DNA of 64,000 bases from Ostreococcus lucimarinus CCE9901 (lineage: Eukaryota; Chlorophyta; Mamiellophyceae; Mamiellales; Bathycoccaceae): positions 124,001 to 188,000 of the forward strand of contig NC_009363.1 of the NCBI RefSeq assembly GCF_000092065.1, given 5' to 3'. Under the pieces are notes generated by a model. The model did no database searches. It was not told the DNA's origin and saw nothing but the letters and a program-made list of their open reading frames with translations. Both the position numbers and the translations under genes were made by a program. Below are positions 38,579 to 48,964 of this stretch, piece after piece (the stretch's first letter is position 1; each line of letters opens with the position of its first letter).

Positions 38579-39502
38579 ATGAGCGACCGCGCGCGCGCGC
38601 GCGCGGCGTCGGTGACGCGGACGAACGCGACGGAGACGACGACGCATCGCAAGGTGCGCGTGCTCGTGATCGGCGACTCGGGGGCTGGGAAGACGACGCT
38701 GACGCGCGCGCTGGTCGGCGGCGGACGACGCGGGAGGGAAGAGCACGGACGAACGAGCGGGTGCAGCGCGGAGGTGATGCGAGCGAGCGAAGAGGGCGCG
38801 GAGGGGACGACGGGGACGCGCGACGCGGCGACGTACTTCGTCGAACTGTGGGACGTGGGGGGACATCGACAGTATAAACGAGAGCGAGGGATATTCTACG
38901 ATCAGATAAACGGGGTGATAATCGTGCACGATGCGTCGATGCGAGCGAGCGGGGCGCGGTGCGAGGCGTGGGCGCGAGAGGTGGCGACGAGAGGGACGTT
39001 TTCGGCGCCGACGCCGACGGCGGAGAGTTTCGCGAGCGGCGAACAGCCGTGCGTGATGTACGGTTTCGGCGGTTTACCGGTGCCGTGCTTGATCGTGGCG
39101 AATAAGGTAGATTTAGAAAGCGCCGCAAACGATGGGTTCGGTCGAGGAGATGGACTTTTACGGCGTGCGCTAGACTTTTTTGGCGATAAAAGCCGGCGCC
39201 GGCGGTCGATTCTTCCGGAAACCATCGGCGAAGCCGCGCGCGCGAGCGCGTCGGCGGCGCACAGACGCCAACCCTCGTTCGGGGCGACCGCGCTCGCGAA
39301 ACTTCCACCGGGTGGCGGTTTGCGCACGTCCGCGACGCTCGGTCGTATAGACGTGGACGTCATGCATGGGTTCTTTCGCGAGCTCGTCCGCCGTCGATAC
39401 GACGCCGCCGTGATCGACGCCGGCGCTTCGCGCACGTCCGAGCGGCTTTTACACGCCAAGCCCGCCGCGCTCGTGGATGATGATCTCGACGACTTAACCT
39501 AG
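38579..39502 (+). CDS. LIP1: LIP1-like small GTPase (RABL3-related)
   Basis: A 307-residue GTPase resembling plant LIGHT INSENSITIVE PERIOD1, which modulates the circadian clock. Motifs are G1 GDSGAGKTT (32-40), G3 WDVGGHRQYK, and FYDQINGVIIVHDAS. The family-specific EVATRGTFSAP followed by FGGLPVPCLIVANKVD supplies G4 NKVD. The C-terminal segment includes FFRELVRRRY, also seen in LIP1. There is no C-terminal prenylation motif, as in LIP1. The assignment rests on several diagnostic blocks recalled from the plant protein. Confidence 0.85.
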   Translation: MSDRARARAASVTRTNATETTTHRKVRVLVIGDSGAGKTTLTRALVGGGRRGREEHGRTSGCSAEVMRASEEGAEGTTGTRDAATYFVELWDVGGHRQYKRERGIFYDQINGVIIVHDASMRASGARCEAWAREVATRGTFSAPTPTAESFASGEQPCVMYGFGGLPVPCLIVANKVDLESAANDGFGRGDGLLRRALDFFGDKSRRRRSILPETIGEAARASASAAHRRQPSFGATALAKLPPGGGLRTSATLGRIDVDVMHGFFRELVRRRYDAAVIDAGASRTSERLLHAKPAALVDDDLDDLT

Positions 39503-39631
39503 CCCTCGCCGCCCGGCGTACCTTAGCAAATTAGCCGTGCCATAAGCACTAAGCACTCTTTGACGCGCGCGCGCTCGCCCTCGCGACGCGGATAAAGATG
39601 ACTTGGACGCCATTCATCGACGCGTCGGACC

Positions 39632-40639
39632 ATGTCATCGCGCGCCGCCACGCAGTTGACGGCAACGTCACGCGCATCGTCAGCGTCCTCGCGCAGCGGC
39701 AGACGCTCGCTCGCGCGCGCGTCGGCGTCGCGTCGCGTCGCCGCATCGTCGTCGACGTCGACCGCGACCGACGGCGTCGGTTTCAGCGCCGCTGGTTTCT
39801 TCTTTCCGTACCACGTCGGCGTGTGGGAGGAGCTCGTGGCTCTAAAAGTCATGCGCAGCGACGAGACGCCGTGCGCGGGCGCATCCGCGGGATCGCTCGT
39901 CGCCGCGATGCACTGCTGCGGCTTAACGCCGGCGGATGGGAAAAGAATTTTAATGGACGTCCTGGCGGATTGTCGAGCGAACGGGGTCGTCGGACGCGTC
40001 GGTGCGGTGCTAGAAAATGCGCTGAGGAAAGAACTTCCGAGCGATGCGCACGAGCGGTGCTCGCGTGGGAATTTATTCATCAGCGTATCGTCGCCGATGA
40101 TGCGCGATGGGAAATTTGCGTTGGACGGCGAACTCGTGTCAGCCTTCGAGAGTTTCGACGATTTGGTCGGGGCGCTCCTGGCGTCGTGTCATATTCCGTT
40201 GTATTGTGGGTGGCCGGCGCGAAGGTACCGAGGTAAGTGGTGCGTGGATGGGGGATGGCATAATTTAACGCCGACGCCTCCGGGCTCCGAGCGAAGCGTT
40301 CGCGTGTGTGCTTTTCCGCTTCTCGACGCGTGGCGCAAAGCTGAACCTGGAGATGGCAAAGAGTCTGGTGATGTCTTCGCGCAACAGGCTTCATTCTGGG
40401 CGGGATGGGGCGATGATGACGCGCGAAACTTGCTCGTGGCCCCGGACGCCGCAGGCGGGAAGCCAGAGTGGGATTACTCGGAGGCGATTCGCTTTGCTCT
40501 ACTGCCGGGTTCGAATGACGTCTTGGAGGAGATGATCGTCATGGGTCGCATGGACGCCAGGCGTTGGGCGAAGAGCGTCGGGTTCGATGTCAAACTAGCG
40601 ATGAGAGGTGCGGTAGGCGAGTCTAAAATCACTATGTAA
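39632..40639 (+). CDS. patatin-like phospholipase, probably organellar
   Basis: A 335-residue patatin-fold lipid acyl hydrolase. After a Ser/Ala/Arg-rich presequence (about 45 residues) the domain starts with the oxyanion segment VGFSAAGFFFPYHVGVWEEL. It has the nucleophile in GASAGSLVAA (S86) and the dyad Asp in VDGGWHN. In PNPLA proteins the dyad cleaves acyl esters. The product is shorter than seed patatins and closest in layout to the one-domain PNPLA group. Plastid or mitochondrial location is inferred from the presequence. Confidence 0.88.
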   Translation: MSSRAATQLTATSRASSASSRSGRRSLARASASRRVAASSSTSTATDGVGFSAAGFFFPYHVGVWEELVALKVMRSDETPCAGASAGSLVAAMHCCGLTPADGKRILMDVLADCRANGVVGRVGAVLENALRKELPSDAHERCSRGNLFISVSSPMMRDGKFALDGELVSAFESFDDLVGALLASCHIPLYCGWPARRYRGKWCVDGGWHNLTPTPPGSERSVRVCAFPLLDAWRKAEPGDGKESGDVFAQQASFWAGWGDDDARNLLVAPDAAGGKPEWDYSEAIRFALLPGSNDVLEEMIVMGRMDARRWAKSVGFDVKLAMRGAVGESKITM

Positions 40640-40651
40640 TACTAAGTAGTG

Positions 40652-43600
40652 CTAGTGCGTTGAATCGACGATTTGCGACCAAAGCGCAAGCGTCACGTCG
40701 TCGCGTAATTCTAATAATGTATCCGTCGCTACTTTCGAATACTTACCGTTCAAATTTCTGAGCAGACACGACACCAGTGTTTCCATCATGCCGGATAACT
40801 CGCCTCGCAGGAGATGCGACAAAGTATATGGAAGTGCGAGAATGCACTGCTCTATGGATGTCATCGACAGGAGCGCCGACGTCGGTCCCCACGCTGCGGC
40901 AAGTATAGCGATGCATGGGATCGCATCGACATCGGTGAGATTGGCGGCTTCGTGTATCATTTGTGCTCGAAGTGAGTTTGATGATGTGGTGAGATGACCT
41001 ACCATCGCTCTCAAAGTGACCGTCCTCGTCGCCTTTGGCCAAGTCGCCAGTGATGTGAGCGTTTCAGACGCAACTTGTCCAGCATTGTATAAGCGAGCGC
41101 AGACGATGGGTTTGACGTCGAGCGCGAGCTTCTTCACGACTTGTTCTCGTAATACCGATGAAGTAAATTGACTAACGCACGTGGAGACTGCATCAAGCGT
41201 TCGTGTATCCGTCAAACTTAAACGAGACACGAGTTCGCAAACTGCCGCTGTAGCTGTTTCGCTTTCAGAGACATCAATCAAACCATTCCAAAGCGACTCC
41301 ACGCAACCGTCGGACGCGTGCGGTGAAAACGCCATTTGAGTGAATCGTTTTATCGCACTAGCACCGGTCTCAGACCGTAAAGCGCACGCGTATGGAGCGC
41401 TCAACATCGCCAAGCGCTGTGTCTCCGGCGCCAGATTGAAGAAGTCTGCATCAGAGAGTGCTACGAGCAATTCCAAGACGTCTCGACCTATTGAAGCTTC
41501 CGGGTGCGCACGACACATTCGAAGGCAAGCACACTGAAGCGCATTCTTTTCAACTTTATCCGCATCGCCACTGGAAGTCGCGACTCGCCACCAACGATGC
41601 AAGGCATTTGACCAGCCAGCATTCGGTAAGCGAGCGAGCTCTCGCAGTACATCCAACGCCAACGTCGCGCCGTTCAGTTGCTCTCGGGACGGACAACTCA
41701 CGACATTATCCAAAAGTGCATGCATAATAAATCCAATGATGGTGTCTTTTGGAACAGACGACTTCGAATCAGTTGATCTCGGGCCAATCGTAACGGCAAT
41801 TTGTGCCGCTCTGTCTGACACCCCAGCGAGCGTCCAAATGGTTAAATCTCGCAACGCTTTCGAAACAATATCGCCTGGCGCGTACGCGATACTTTCTAGC
41901 GTCTTCAGAACACGTTTTGCCTCGATCTTTGATTTATCACCGCCCCAGAGCAACGGCGCTGAAAATACCGCACCTTCATCGAATGTTCCGGCGACGCTCA
42001 CATCGTGGCCGTCCCAAGCGCTGCCCAACACCCCAGACAGGGACAGGACACCAATCGAACGGTCGAACGATGTCGCCATGTCGTCTCGGACCGTTGACGT
42101 GACTCTCGCAATAATTTCCTGAACGGTTTGTATCGGAATCGCGCAGCCATGGTCGAGCGTTACACCAAGAATGATGCCGGCGACGGCGCGAATAGCGGGC
42201 TGTTCCGAATCATGCGTCGTCCTTAGCGCCTTCAACGCGAGGACCTCACTCTCGGTATTGTGCCTATGATTGAGTAATGACTTCACGGCAACTGGTAGAG
42301 CAATACTTCCAGGAAATCTTCCGCACGACGTTGCGCCGATGAGCCAGTTTATGATCGCTAAGGTGTTTGTCATGGCTTTGTCATCTTCGAAGACATCCAA
42401 AGCGCACGCTGCCCTCGACAATCCAGTGTAAACTCCACAGACTGCATCGGACAAGTCCCCTTTCGGAGGTGAAATAATGTCATTCGCTGGCTGAACTTTC
42501 AAGACATCTATAAACGGTTCACCGAGCGCGACCAAGGTAGCGCCCAGGAAGCTGTAAATTCTCCTGACGAGATCCAATCGCCATGACGAAGACGAGCCGC
42601 CGGGCAAAACGTTCGACGACAACTCGCGGCACATTAAACCAAGAGCTTCCGCGGTAACACCCATCGTCAATGCGCCATCGATACGGCAATCGCTGATTTG
42701 CTTCATCATAATTTCAGCAACCTTGTTCGGGCGCTGTGCGTCACCTCTATCCTCGAGAGTACCCGCAGCGAGACCGAGGGCGACGTACAACCCACGCTCG
42801 GCGCCCACGATGGATGACTTTTCCTCCAACAGTGAGAGCAATAAATCCACCAATGCTGCACCGAGTCCACCGTTTCCAACCAAAACTGGTGTCGCGAGAA
42901 GTAAAGCTATATTTTGTAATTCATCAGGCATGGAAACATCTTGGAGTGCTTCCATGGCCGTGGCGTTAATGCTCGCTCGAACTTCGGCGTACAGCTCATC
43001 CAATCCGTTCTCGGCGGTTCTCGCCGAAACTTCGGCGTCGAACCAGCGACGAGCAAAACGAGTCCACGCGCGCGTGACGAGATTGACGTGCCATGAACCA
43101 CTCCAAAACACTTGCCTTATCGCGCGCTTAAACTCAGTTCGATACGCCTCCGCACGACTTCGCCTCTGGGAATTCTCATCGACTGAACGCGTCGCTTCCG
43201 ATTTCCCCTTGTGCGGGCGGAACAAAAGTAAGCGAGCGCACGAACACAGCTGACTGTCAAGCAACTTTTTCGGAAGTGTTTGCGTTACTCGATATATGAG
43301 CGGATCCGACGGAGGTGGATGCGAGACTTGTTGAGACTCTCGAGCCACTAAGGCAGTGCGAGATAACAAGCTCGCCTCGTGTTTCGTCATCGTCCGAAGC
43401 ATTCGCGTGGCGCCGACGAACGATTCTTCTCCAAAACTTTCAGACAGCGCGCTCGCCGCAATTTCTGCCGGAGTCGGCGAATCATTTTCAATTATGAACT
43501 CTGGATCGTATTCACTCAACGAATTCCAGGCTTCGTGACGAACACGAGCGTCCTTGGACGTTTTGATTGCATTCCATACTGTGTCAATGAGCGTCGCCGT

Positions 43601-45544
43601 CGCTTCGGGGAACGAAGCGCCGTCGCGACCACCGTGTCGAATCAGTCTGATCCATTTTCGTGCCACAAGTGGGTGCTGCGGAAGGCTAGGTATATGTCTA
43701 GTAACTACCTTGAACGCGGGTAAAAAGTCAAGCGCGTCGTGCGCGCACATGCTGTCAATCGCTTCGAGGGCGAGCGCTTGCGCCTCGGGCCAATCTGATT
43801 TCAAACAGCCTTGCATGGGTATCACCAACTCCGCCGCTCGAAAGGGATGGGCTTTTGCTGCAGCTGCGACTGCGGCGGCGCACCCAACCGTCACTTCGCG
43901 TTCGTGAGAATGCGATGCTTCTTCTAAAGCTCCTCGTAAACGAGGTCCAAGCTCACGATTGTGGATCCACATTTCAGCCAATAGTCGCAGCGCCAATGCG
44001 TGTAGACGAGCGTCGGGTGACTTTTCCCCAGGATTTGTGCTCATGAGCGGAGATATCGCGCGCAACACGGCCGGCGCAGCCATAAAATTAGAAGCACCAG
44101 CGGCTAATGCGTTCAAAGACGCGAGCGTGGACTTCGCGTGACGTGCGTTGGACGATTTCTCGCAAGCCGCTCGCAGGTGCAAGAGCGTCGCCGTGATGTT
44201 CGACAAGCCTTGCGGCCGTTTGCCTCCGAGCTTTCTTCCGAGTGTTTCTGCTGCGCACTCACGAATCGAGGGAACCGGGTGAGACAAGCATGCGAGTTCA
44301 AGCGATGGAGACCTGACGTCGACGTCGTTTCGAATGCATGCGGCGAGCGTCTCCGTGGCGTCTCCGTCGTCCCAATTCGCCGCAAGTGCGGCGCTCACGA
44401 ACCCATCTCGAGTGGCGTATCCCATTAGTCTGCTATTTTCGACATTGCGTACCGAATCATCGTTTCGCAGCGTGGCGAGCGAGAGCGCCAAGCGCGCACC
44501 CGATTCTCCTGGAAGCATGAACGCTGCCGACGCGTGCATCGCGCCGAGCGCGCGCGCGGGGCCGCTCGTTGGAAAGTACGGCGCCAGAAGTGCCAGTAAA
44601 GCAGACGTCTCCTCAGCGCTATGTACAAGCGATAAACATGGTAACAACTCACCACATACACTTACGTCTCCAAGCTCGCTCAATCGCGTCAGCGCGCCGA
44701 CAAAGGGGACGACGCTGTCGCCGGAGCGCGCCGCCGCGCGCGTCTGTCGCACCAATCCCTCCGCCAGCAACGGTACAACTTCGCGCGCAGACGCGTCTTC
44801 GACGTCGAAGAGTCTACACTCGATGGCATCTATGATTTCCGCCGCCGCACACGCAATCCACGACCTTGACTCACTCGTGGGCGCTCGATACGCCCCGAGC
44901 GCCTCGACGCACACCCCTAAAACCGCGCGCGCGTTTTCCCCGCGCCCGCTCGCGATGCCCATCAATCGCGCGTGCAATAACATCGCGAACGAACTTCGCG
45001 GCGCCGGTGCGGGATGTTCCAACAGCGCGCGAAACACAAACTGCCGCAGGGCGTTGAAATCCGAAATCGACCCCCTCGCCAGCTTACTCGCCGTCGCCTC
45101 CAACAACCCGGCGCCCGCGTCCGAGTGCGCCTTCAGCGCGCGCACGAGCGGATGCCCACTCCCCCGCGCGCACTCCCCAGCCAACTCCCCATCCCCGAAC
45201 GCGCAACACAACTCCACCAGCGCTCGCGTCAACGCTCGAACGTTCGCCCTCGTCCTCGCGCTCGCCGCGCCGCTCGCGAGCTCCGTCGCCAACGCGCTCG
45301 CGCTCGCGTTCCCCGACCGCGCGATCGCCACGATCCCTCGCGCCAGCTCATCTTGCGCTCGCGCGTGCGTCGTCGCCTCGCACAGCGTCCGCACCGCGCG
45401 CGCGACGTCCTCCCGTCCCGTCGTCGTCGCCTCGGCGAGCTCCCGCGCGAGTCCTCTCGCCGCCACGCGCGCCGTCGCGCCGTCGTCGTCGTCGCCGTCG
45501 CCGTCCGCGCGCGCGACGTGCGCCAGCAGCGGCGACGGCGCCAT
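40652..45544 (-). CDS. giant HEAT/ARM-repeat protein, possibly focadhesin/RST1-like
   Basis: An intronless 1630-residue protein built almost wholly of alpha-helical repeats (e.g. VVPLLAEGLVRQTRAAARSG, AVLGIALVAM-like blocks, VPSIRECAAETLGRKLGG), with no catalytic motif, signal peptide or membrane segment. Length and architecture resemble focadhesin/RST1, the plant partner of RIPR in exosome and Ski-complex control, but no diagnostic motif could be confirmed by eye, so the family name is tentative. It converges with the patatin gene only 12 bp away and is divergent from the RAD54-like gene. Confidence 0.9.
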   Translation of the reverse strand: MAPSPLLAHVARADGDGDDDDGATARVAARGLARELAEATTTGREDVARAVRTLCEATTHARAQDELARGIVAIARSGNASASALATELASGAASARTRANVRALTRALVELCCAFGDGELAGECARGSGHPLVRALKAHSDAGAGLLEATASKLARGSISDFNALRQFVFRALLEHPAPAPRSSFAMLLHARLMGIASGRGENARAVLGVCVEALGAYRAPTSESRSWIACAAAEIIDAIECRLFDVEDASAREVVPLLAEGLVRQTRAAARSGDSVVPFVGALTRLSELGDVSVCGELLPCLSLVHSAEETSALLALLAPYFPTSGPARALGAMHASAAFMLPGESGARLALSLATLRNDDSVRNVENSRLMGYATRDGFVSAALAANWDDGDATETLAACIRNDVDVRSPSLELACLSHPVPSIRECAAETLGRKLGGKRPQGLSNITATLLHLRAACEKSSNARHAKSTLASLNALAAGASNFMAAPAVLRAISPLMSTNPGEKSPDARLHALALRLLAEMWIHNRELGPRLRGALEEASHSHEREVTVGCAAAVAAAAKAHPFRAAELVIPMQGCLKSDWPEAQALALEAIDSMCAHDALDFLPAFKVVTRHIPSLPQHPLVARKWIRLIRHGGRDGASFPEATATLIDTVWNAIKTSKDARVRHEAWNSLSEYDPEFIIENDSPTPAEIAASALSESFGEESFVGATRMLRTMTKHEASLLSRTALVARESQQVSHPPPSDPLIYRVTQTLPKKLLDSQLCSCARLLLFRPHKGKSEATRSVDENSQRRSRAEAYRTEFKRAIRQVFWSGSWHVNLVTRAWTRFARRWFDAEVSARTAENGLDELYAEVRASINATAMEALQDVSMPDELQNIALLLATPVLVGNGGLGAALVDLLLSLLEEKSSIVGAERGLYVALGLAAGTLEDRGDAQRPNKVAEIMMKQISDCRIDGALTMGVTAEALGLMCRELSSNVLPGGSSSSWRLDLVRRIYSFLGATLVALGEPFIDVLKVQPANDIISPPKGDLSDAVCGVYTGLSRAACALDVFEDDKAMTNTLAIINWLIGATSCGRFPGSIALPVAVKSLLNHRHNTESEVLALKALRTTHDSEQPAIRAVAGIILGVTLDHGCAIPIQTVQEIIARVTSTVRDDMATSFDRSIGVLSLSGVLGSAWDGHDVSVAGTFDEGAVFSAPLLWGGDKSKIEAKRVLKTLESIAYAPGDIVSKALRDLTIWTLAGVSDRAAQIAVTIGPRSTDSKSSVPKDTIIGFIMHALLDNVVSCPSREQLNGATLALDVLRELARLPNAGWSNALHRWWRVATSSGDADKVEKNALQCACLRMCRAHPEASIGRDVLELLVALSDADFFNLAPETQRLAMLSAPYACALRSETGASAIKRFTQMAFSPHASDGCVESLWNGLIDVSESETATAAVCELVSRLSLTDTRTLDAVSTCVSQFTSSVLREQVVKKLALDVKPIVCARLYNAGQVASETLTSLATWPKATRTVTLRAMVGHLTTSSNSLRAQMIHEAANLTDVDAIPCIAILAAAWGPTSALLSMTSIEQCILALPYTLSHLLRGELSGMMETLVSCLLRNLNGKYSKVATDTLLELRDDVTLALWSQIVDSTH

Positions 45545-45686
45545 GCGCTCGATCGTCCCGCGGCGACCGCGTCGCGTCGCGTCGCGTCGCGAAATCGCGT
45601 CCCGTCGCGCGACAGCTCGCGCGGAGGATTTGAATCGACGGCGTCGAATCGACTCGCGCGCGCGTCGCGCACTCGCGCGCGCGGCG

Positions 45687-47870
45687 ATGACGACGGCGAG
45701 CGATGCGCCGGGAACGCCGATGCGCGCCGTCGCGGCGTCGACGCCCGTCGACGCCGACGCGACGTCGCCGGGCGTCGTGCGAGAGACGCCGACGAAGACG
45801 ACGCGGGCGCGCGTCGCGTCGGCGCACGACGCGGAGGCGCGAGACGCGCTGGTGTTCGCGACGGAGACGGAGTGCGAGCGGTACGCGGAAGCGACGAACG
45901 GGACGGCGCGCGCGGCGAGCGTGACGTGCGATCCGTTCGTGTCGGGGAAGCTGCGCGAGCATCAACGCGCGGGGGCGAGGTGGATGTATCGAGCGCTGCA
46001 CGGGATCGGAGAAGACGCGGCGAGCGAGGGCGGGACGCGAGGGGTGCTGTTGGCGGATGAGATGGGATTGGGGAAGTCGTTGCAAGTGCTGGCGGTGCTG
46101 TGGACGATGCTGAGGCAAGGACCGTGCGGGAAGCCGACGGCGCGAAGAGCGGTTTTCGTGTGCCCGGCGTCGCTCATCGGAAACTGGGGCGCCGAGTTCA
46201 CGAAGTGGTTGGGAGGCGTGCGCGTGCAGGCGTCGTTGGCGGAAGGGAACGCCGAAGCCGTGGATGCGGCGTGCGATCGATGGTGCGCAGAACCGGCGAA
46301 GGGATCGAAGAGTTCGTTCGATCGGTGGCCGGTGCTCGTGATGTCGTACGAGACGGCGAGGCGCCTGGCGCCGCGCGTGCGGGCGATGAAGCCCGAGCTC
46401 ATGGTGTGCGACGAGGCGCACAGATTGCGCAACGCCATGGGCTCGCAAACCATGACCGCTCTGCGAGAAATCAACGCGCCCATGCGAGTGCTGCTCACGG
46501 GGACGCCGATTCAGAATAATTTGAACGAGTACGCGGCGGTTTTAGACTTTGCGCAACCGGGTATCCTCGGGCCGCTGGAGGATTTTCAGCGCGATTTCAC
46601 GCAACCTATTCAGAGGCAATACGAGCGAGGCGCGAGCAAGGAACAAATCGCACAAGGTCGCAAGGTTGCGGACGAACTCAATCGACGAACGAAAGGGAAG
46701 ATTTTGAGTCGGAAATCTTCGACGAATGCGGCGTACTTGCCAAAAAAGACTGAGCTCGTGGTGCTCTGTCGCTTGACGTCCGCGCAGAGGCAAGCTTATG
46801 AGGCTGGGGCAAAATTAGTGGAGTCGTGGACGAGTAGCGATACGAGTGCGTCCTCTGGCGCGGCGGCGCTTTGTGCGATTGGAATCTTGCGACAGACAGC
46901 GAATGAGGTTGATCAAATCCTCGCGAGTGCCGATTCGCATTCGCAGACTATGACGGATGCGGAAAAGGAGCTCGATGATGAGATGGAGATGGACGCCATC
47001 GCGCGCGCAGGGACGTCCGGAAAGTCAGTGGATGATTTAAAAGCTGCTATGGCCAAAGCTTTGCCTCGAGATTACGCGGGAGGAATCGATGGCTCGGGGA
47101 AATTTACCATTTTGCGGCGCATGCTCGAGGCGCTCAAAGAGCGCGGTGACCCAACAGAGCGCGTCGTTGTCGTCTCCGGTTACTCTGCATCACTCGCGAC
47201 TGCGGAAGATATCTGCAAAAAATTAAACGTAACCACTTCGCGTCTCGATGGCACAGTGGCAGTCGATTTGCGTACATCCATCGTCAAGAATTTCAACTCT
47301 GGTCAAGGCGGTCAAGTCATGCTGCTCTCCGTCGTCGCTGGCGGCGCCGGGTTGAATCTTGTCGGTGCCAATCGGTTGATTCTCATGGACGTATCTTGGA
47401 ATCCTGCGCACGATCGACAAGCGATGGGCCGAATTTGGCGCGATGGTCAGACGAAACCGGTCACAATTTATCGCCTTGTCTCTGCTGGCACTGTAGAGCA
47501 AAAAGTTTTCGAGCGACAGCTCGGCAAAGAAGTGCTAAAGAATACGGTCGAGAGCGGGTACACGGGTTATGAAGGCGATGGATTCACCACGAAAGACTCG
47601 CTCGTGGGTATCGTAAAATTCACAGGTGATGAATTGAGCGAAATCGTCGATTGGGGCCGCCCTTTGGACGTCCACGATGCGTGTCCATTGCTCGGCGCGG
47701 CACGTTCACACGGTGCGGCGTTTCAAGTCATCGACGTCGACGATGGTACCGCCGCCGACGAAGCGCGAGCGAACATTCCGAAAAAGGAACCAATCGAAGT
47801 TCGCGCTAAAAAGTTGGCCCCAAAGCGCACTGCTTTCGAAGATTTATTTTCCGCAAAACGCGCGAGGTAG
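45687..47870 (+). CDS. RAD54-family SNF2 DNA translocase
   Basis: A 727-residue SWI2/SNF2 ATPase of the RAD54/RDH54 group, which remodels RAD51 filaments and D-loops in homologous recombination. Helicase motifs are LREHQRAGARWMY, Walker A ADEMGLGKSLQ (Ser instead of the usual Thr), VCPASLIGNWGAEFTKWLG, motif II CDEAHRLRN, motif III LLTGTPIQNNLNEY, then LLSVVAGGAGLNLVGANRLI and GRIWRDGQTKPVTIYRLVSAGTVE. The order and the WRDGQ block are RAD54-like. RAD54 versus RDH54/RAD54B cannot be decided. An upstream in-frame extension antisense to the HEAT gene is ignored. Confidence 0.93.
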   Translation: MTTASDAPGTPMRAVAASTPVDADATSPGVVRETPTKTTRARVASAHDAEARDALVFATETECERYAEATNGTARAASVTCDPFVSGKLREHQRAGARWMYRALHGIGEDAASEGGTRGVLLADEMGLGKSLQVLAVLWTMLRQGPCGKPTARRAVFVCPASLIGNWGAEFTKWLGGVRVQASLAEGNAEAVDAACDRWCAEPAKGSKSSFDRWPVLVMSYETARRLAPRVRAMKPELMVCDEAHRLRNAMGSQTMTALREINAPMRVLLTGTPIQNNLNEYAAVLDFAQPGILGPLEDFQRDFTQPIQRQYERGASKEQIAQGRKVADELNRRTKGKILSRKSSTNAAYLPKKTELVVLCRLTSAQRQAYEAGAKLVESWTSSDTSASSGAAALCAIGILRQTANEVDQILASADSHSQTMTDAEKELDDEMEMDAIARAGTSGKSVDDLKAAMAKALPRDYAGGIDGSGKFTILRRMLEALKERGDPTERVVVVSGYSASLATAEDICKKLNVTTSRLDGTVAVDLRTSIVKNFNSGQGGQVMLLSVVAGGAGLNLVGANRLILMDVSWNPAHDRQAMGRIWRDGQTKPVTIYRLVSAGTVEQKVFERQLGKEVLKNTVESGYTGYEGDGFTTKDSLVGIVKFTGDELSEIVDWGRPLDVHDACPLLGAARSHGAAFQVIDVDDGTAADEARANIPKKEPIEVRAKKLAPKRTAFEDLFSAKRAR

Positions 47871-47972
47871 TTGGAATAGATAAACTTAGACTTTTCACCC
47901 GTACTCACGTTCACCGCACTTGCTGACGCGTCGCGTCGCGCGGCGACGCGACGCGACGTGACGTCACGCGCA

Positions 47973-48785
47973 ATGTCCGAAGCCACCGACGCGACTCGTT
48001 CTTCGAGCGGTCTCGCCGCCACGTGCTCGAGAGAACGATCGAGAGCTGCACGAACGGTGCTGAATGAATTCTTTTATCCCGTCGCCGACGGCGCGCGATA
48101 CGCGCTTGATTTGGGCTGCCCGTTTAGCCACGCGCGTGATTTGTTCTACGAGCACGAGACCCACAAGGAACCGGTGCGACATTCCAAGCTTTACTGGCGC
48201 TCGCTGTACAGTGGGAAGGTGTTTAAGAGCGAGTATTACGTCGATAAACACATGGAGCGACGACACGGCGATAAGATTCCATCGACCGCGGACGTGTGTC
48301 TGGCTGATTATTGTGACGTGCTGCAGTGCGATAAGCACGCGGAGTACGTGAAGAATGGGCGTGGGAGCAAACCGACGCGGTGCGATGAAGAACAAATGTC
48401 CCTCGTGCGAGACAAATGTCATGAAATGTTGACGCAATGCTTTCCAAACGAGAACGGGAGTACGCGGGATAACGCGGGAAAGTTGAATGTATATTTCACC
48501 AAGTACTACTGCGATCAAATGACGTGCGCAGACGTCGATGGGGTTTTCGAACTGATGAGCGCTCATCACGATTCGCCGGGAGTCGGCTATTACATCGCTC
48601 TGGCTTTTCTCTTCTTCATCGTCGCCATGTATTACTTAACGGTGTACTCCTGGACCAATGGTCGACGCGTGAGCTCGGATATCAAACGCGCGCGCGTTCG
48701 AGCACGAGCTTCGTGGTCGGATTATCTCCCGCGACCCGTTGCACGGCGCTTCAACCTTGAGCGCCGAAAACGCAAGACGTATTAG
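47973..48785 (+). CDS. single-pass membrane protein with degenerate C2H2-like domain
   Basis: A 270-residue protein. The N-terminal region has CPFSHARDLFYEHETHK, then WRSLYSGKVFKSEYYVDKHMERRHGD, which aligns with the second half of a C2H2 finger (His pair retained, Cys pair replaced by Ser). Next comes VCLADYCDVLQCD and a cysteine-rich segment. One membrane helix (YYIALAFLFFIVAMYYLTVY) lies near residues 212-231, followed by a very basic tail. The layout matches a little-studied conserved eukaryotic family whose members usually carry WxCxxCGKxF. Function is unknown. Confidence 0.85.
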   Translation: MSEATDATRSSSGLAATCSRERSRAARTVLNEFFYPVADGARYALDLGCPFSHARDLFYEHETHKEPVRHSKLYWRSLYSGKVFKSEYYVDKHMERRHGDKIPSTADVCLADYCDVLQCDKHAEYVKNGRGSKPTRCDEEQMSLVRDKCHEMLTQCFPNENGSTRDNAGKLNVYFTKYYCDQMTCADVDGVFELMSAHHDSPGVGYYIALAFLFFIVAMYYLTVYSWTNGRRVSSDIKRARVRARASWSDYLPRPVARRFNLERRKRKTY

Positions 48786-48964
48786 TTAATAGTAAATCGT
48801 CGTGAAGGACGAGGAGTAGTGGCGCACACAGTCAACGGACGCATGTGTACCAATCGCAGCTTTTGAACGTGTGAACGCGTGTGTCATCACATTCTCATCA
48901 ACCCGTCCACGTCTCTCCAGGCTCCTGGTTCACGGCGTGTGCGATAGACGACGCGCTGCGCGAG
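48786..48964. other. intergenic region before fragment mosaic
   Basis: No gene or RNA is seen. It leads into an open frame lacking an ATG that encodes the ankyrin remnant. Confidence 0.5.

Noticed and set aside
44334-45686. Long open plus-strand frame continuous with the RAD54-like gene
   Set aside because: It lies wholly antisense to the start of the HEAT-repeat gene, is Ser/Ala/Arg low-complexity, and RAD54 homology begins only after the ATG at 45687. Long antisense frames are common in this GC-rich codon usage.
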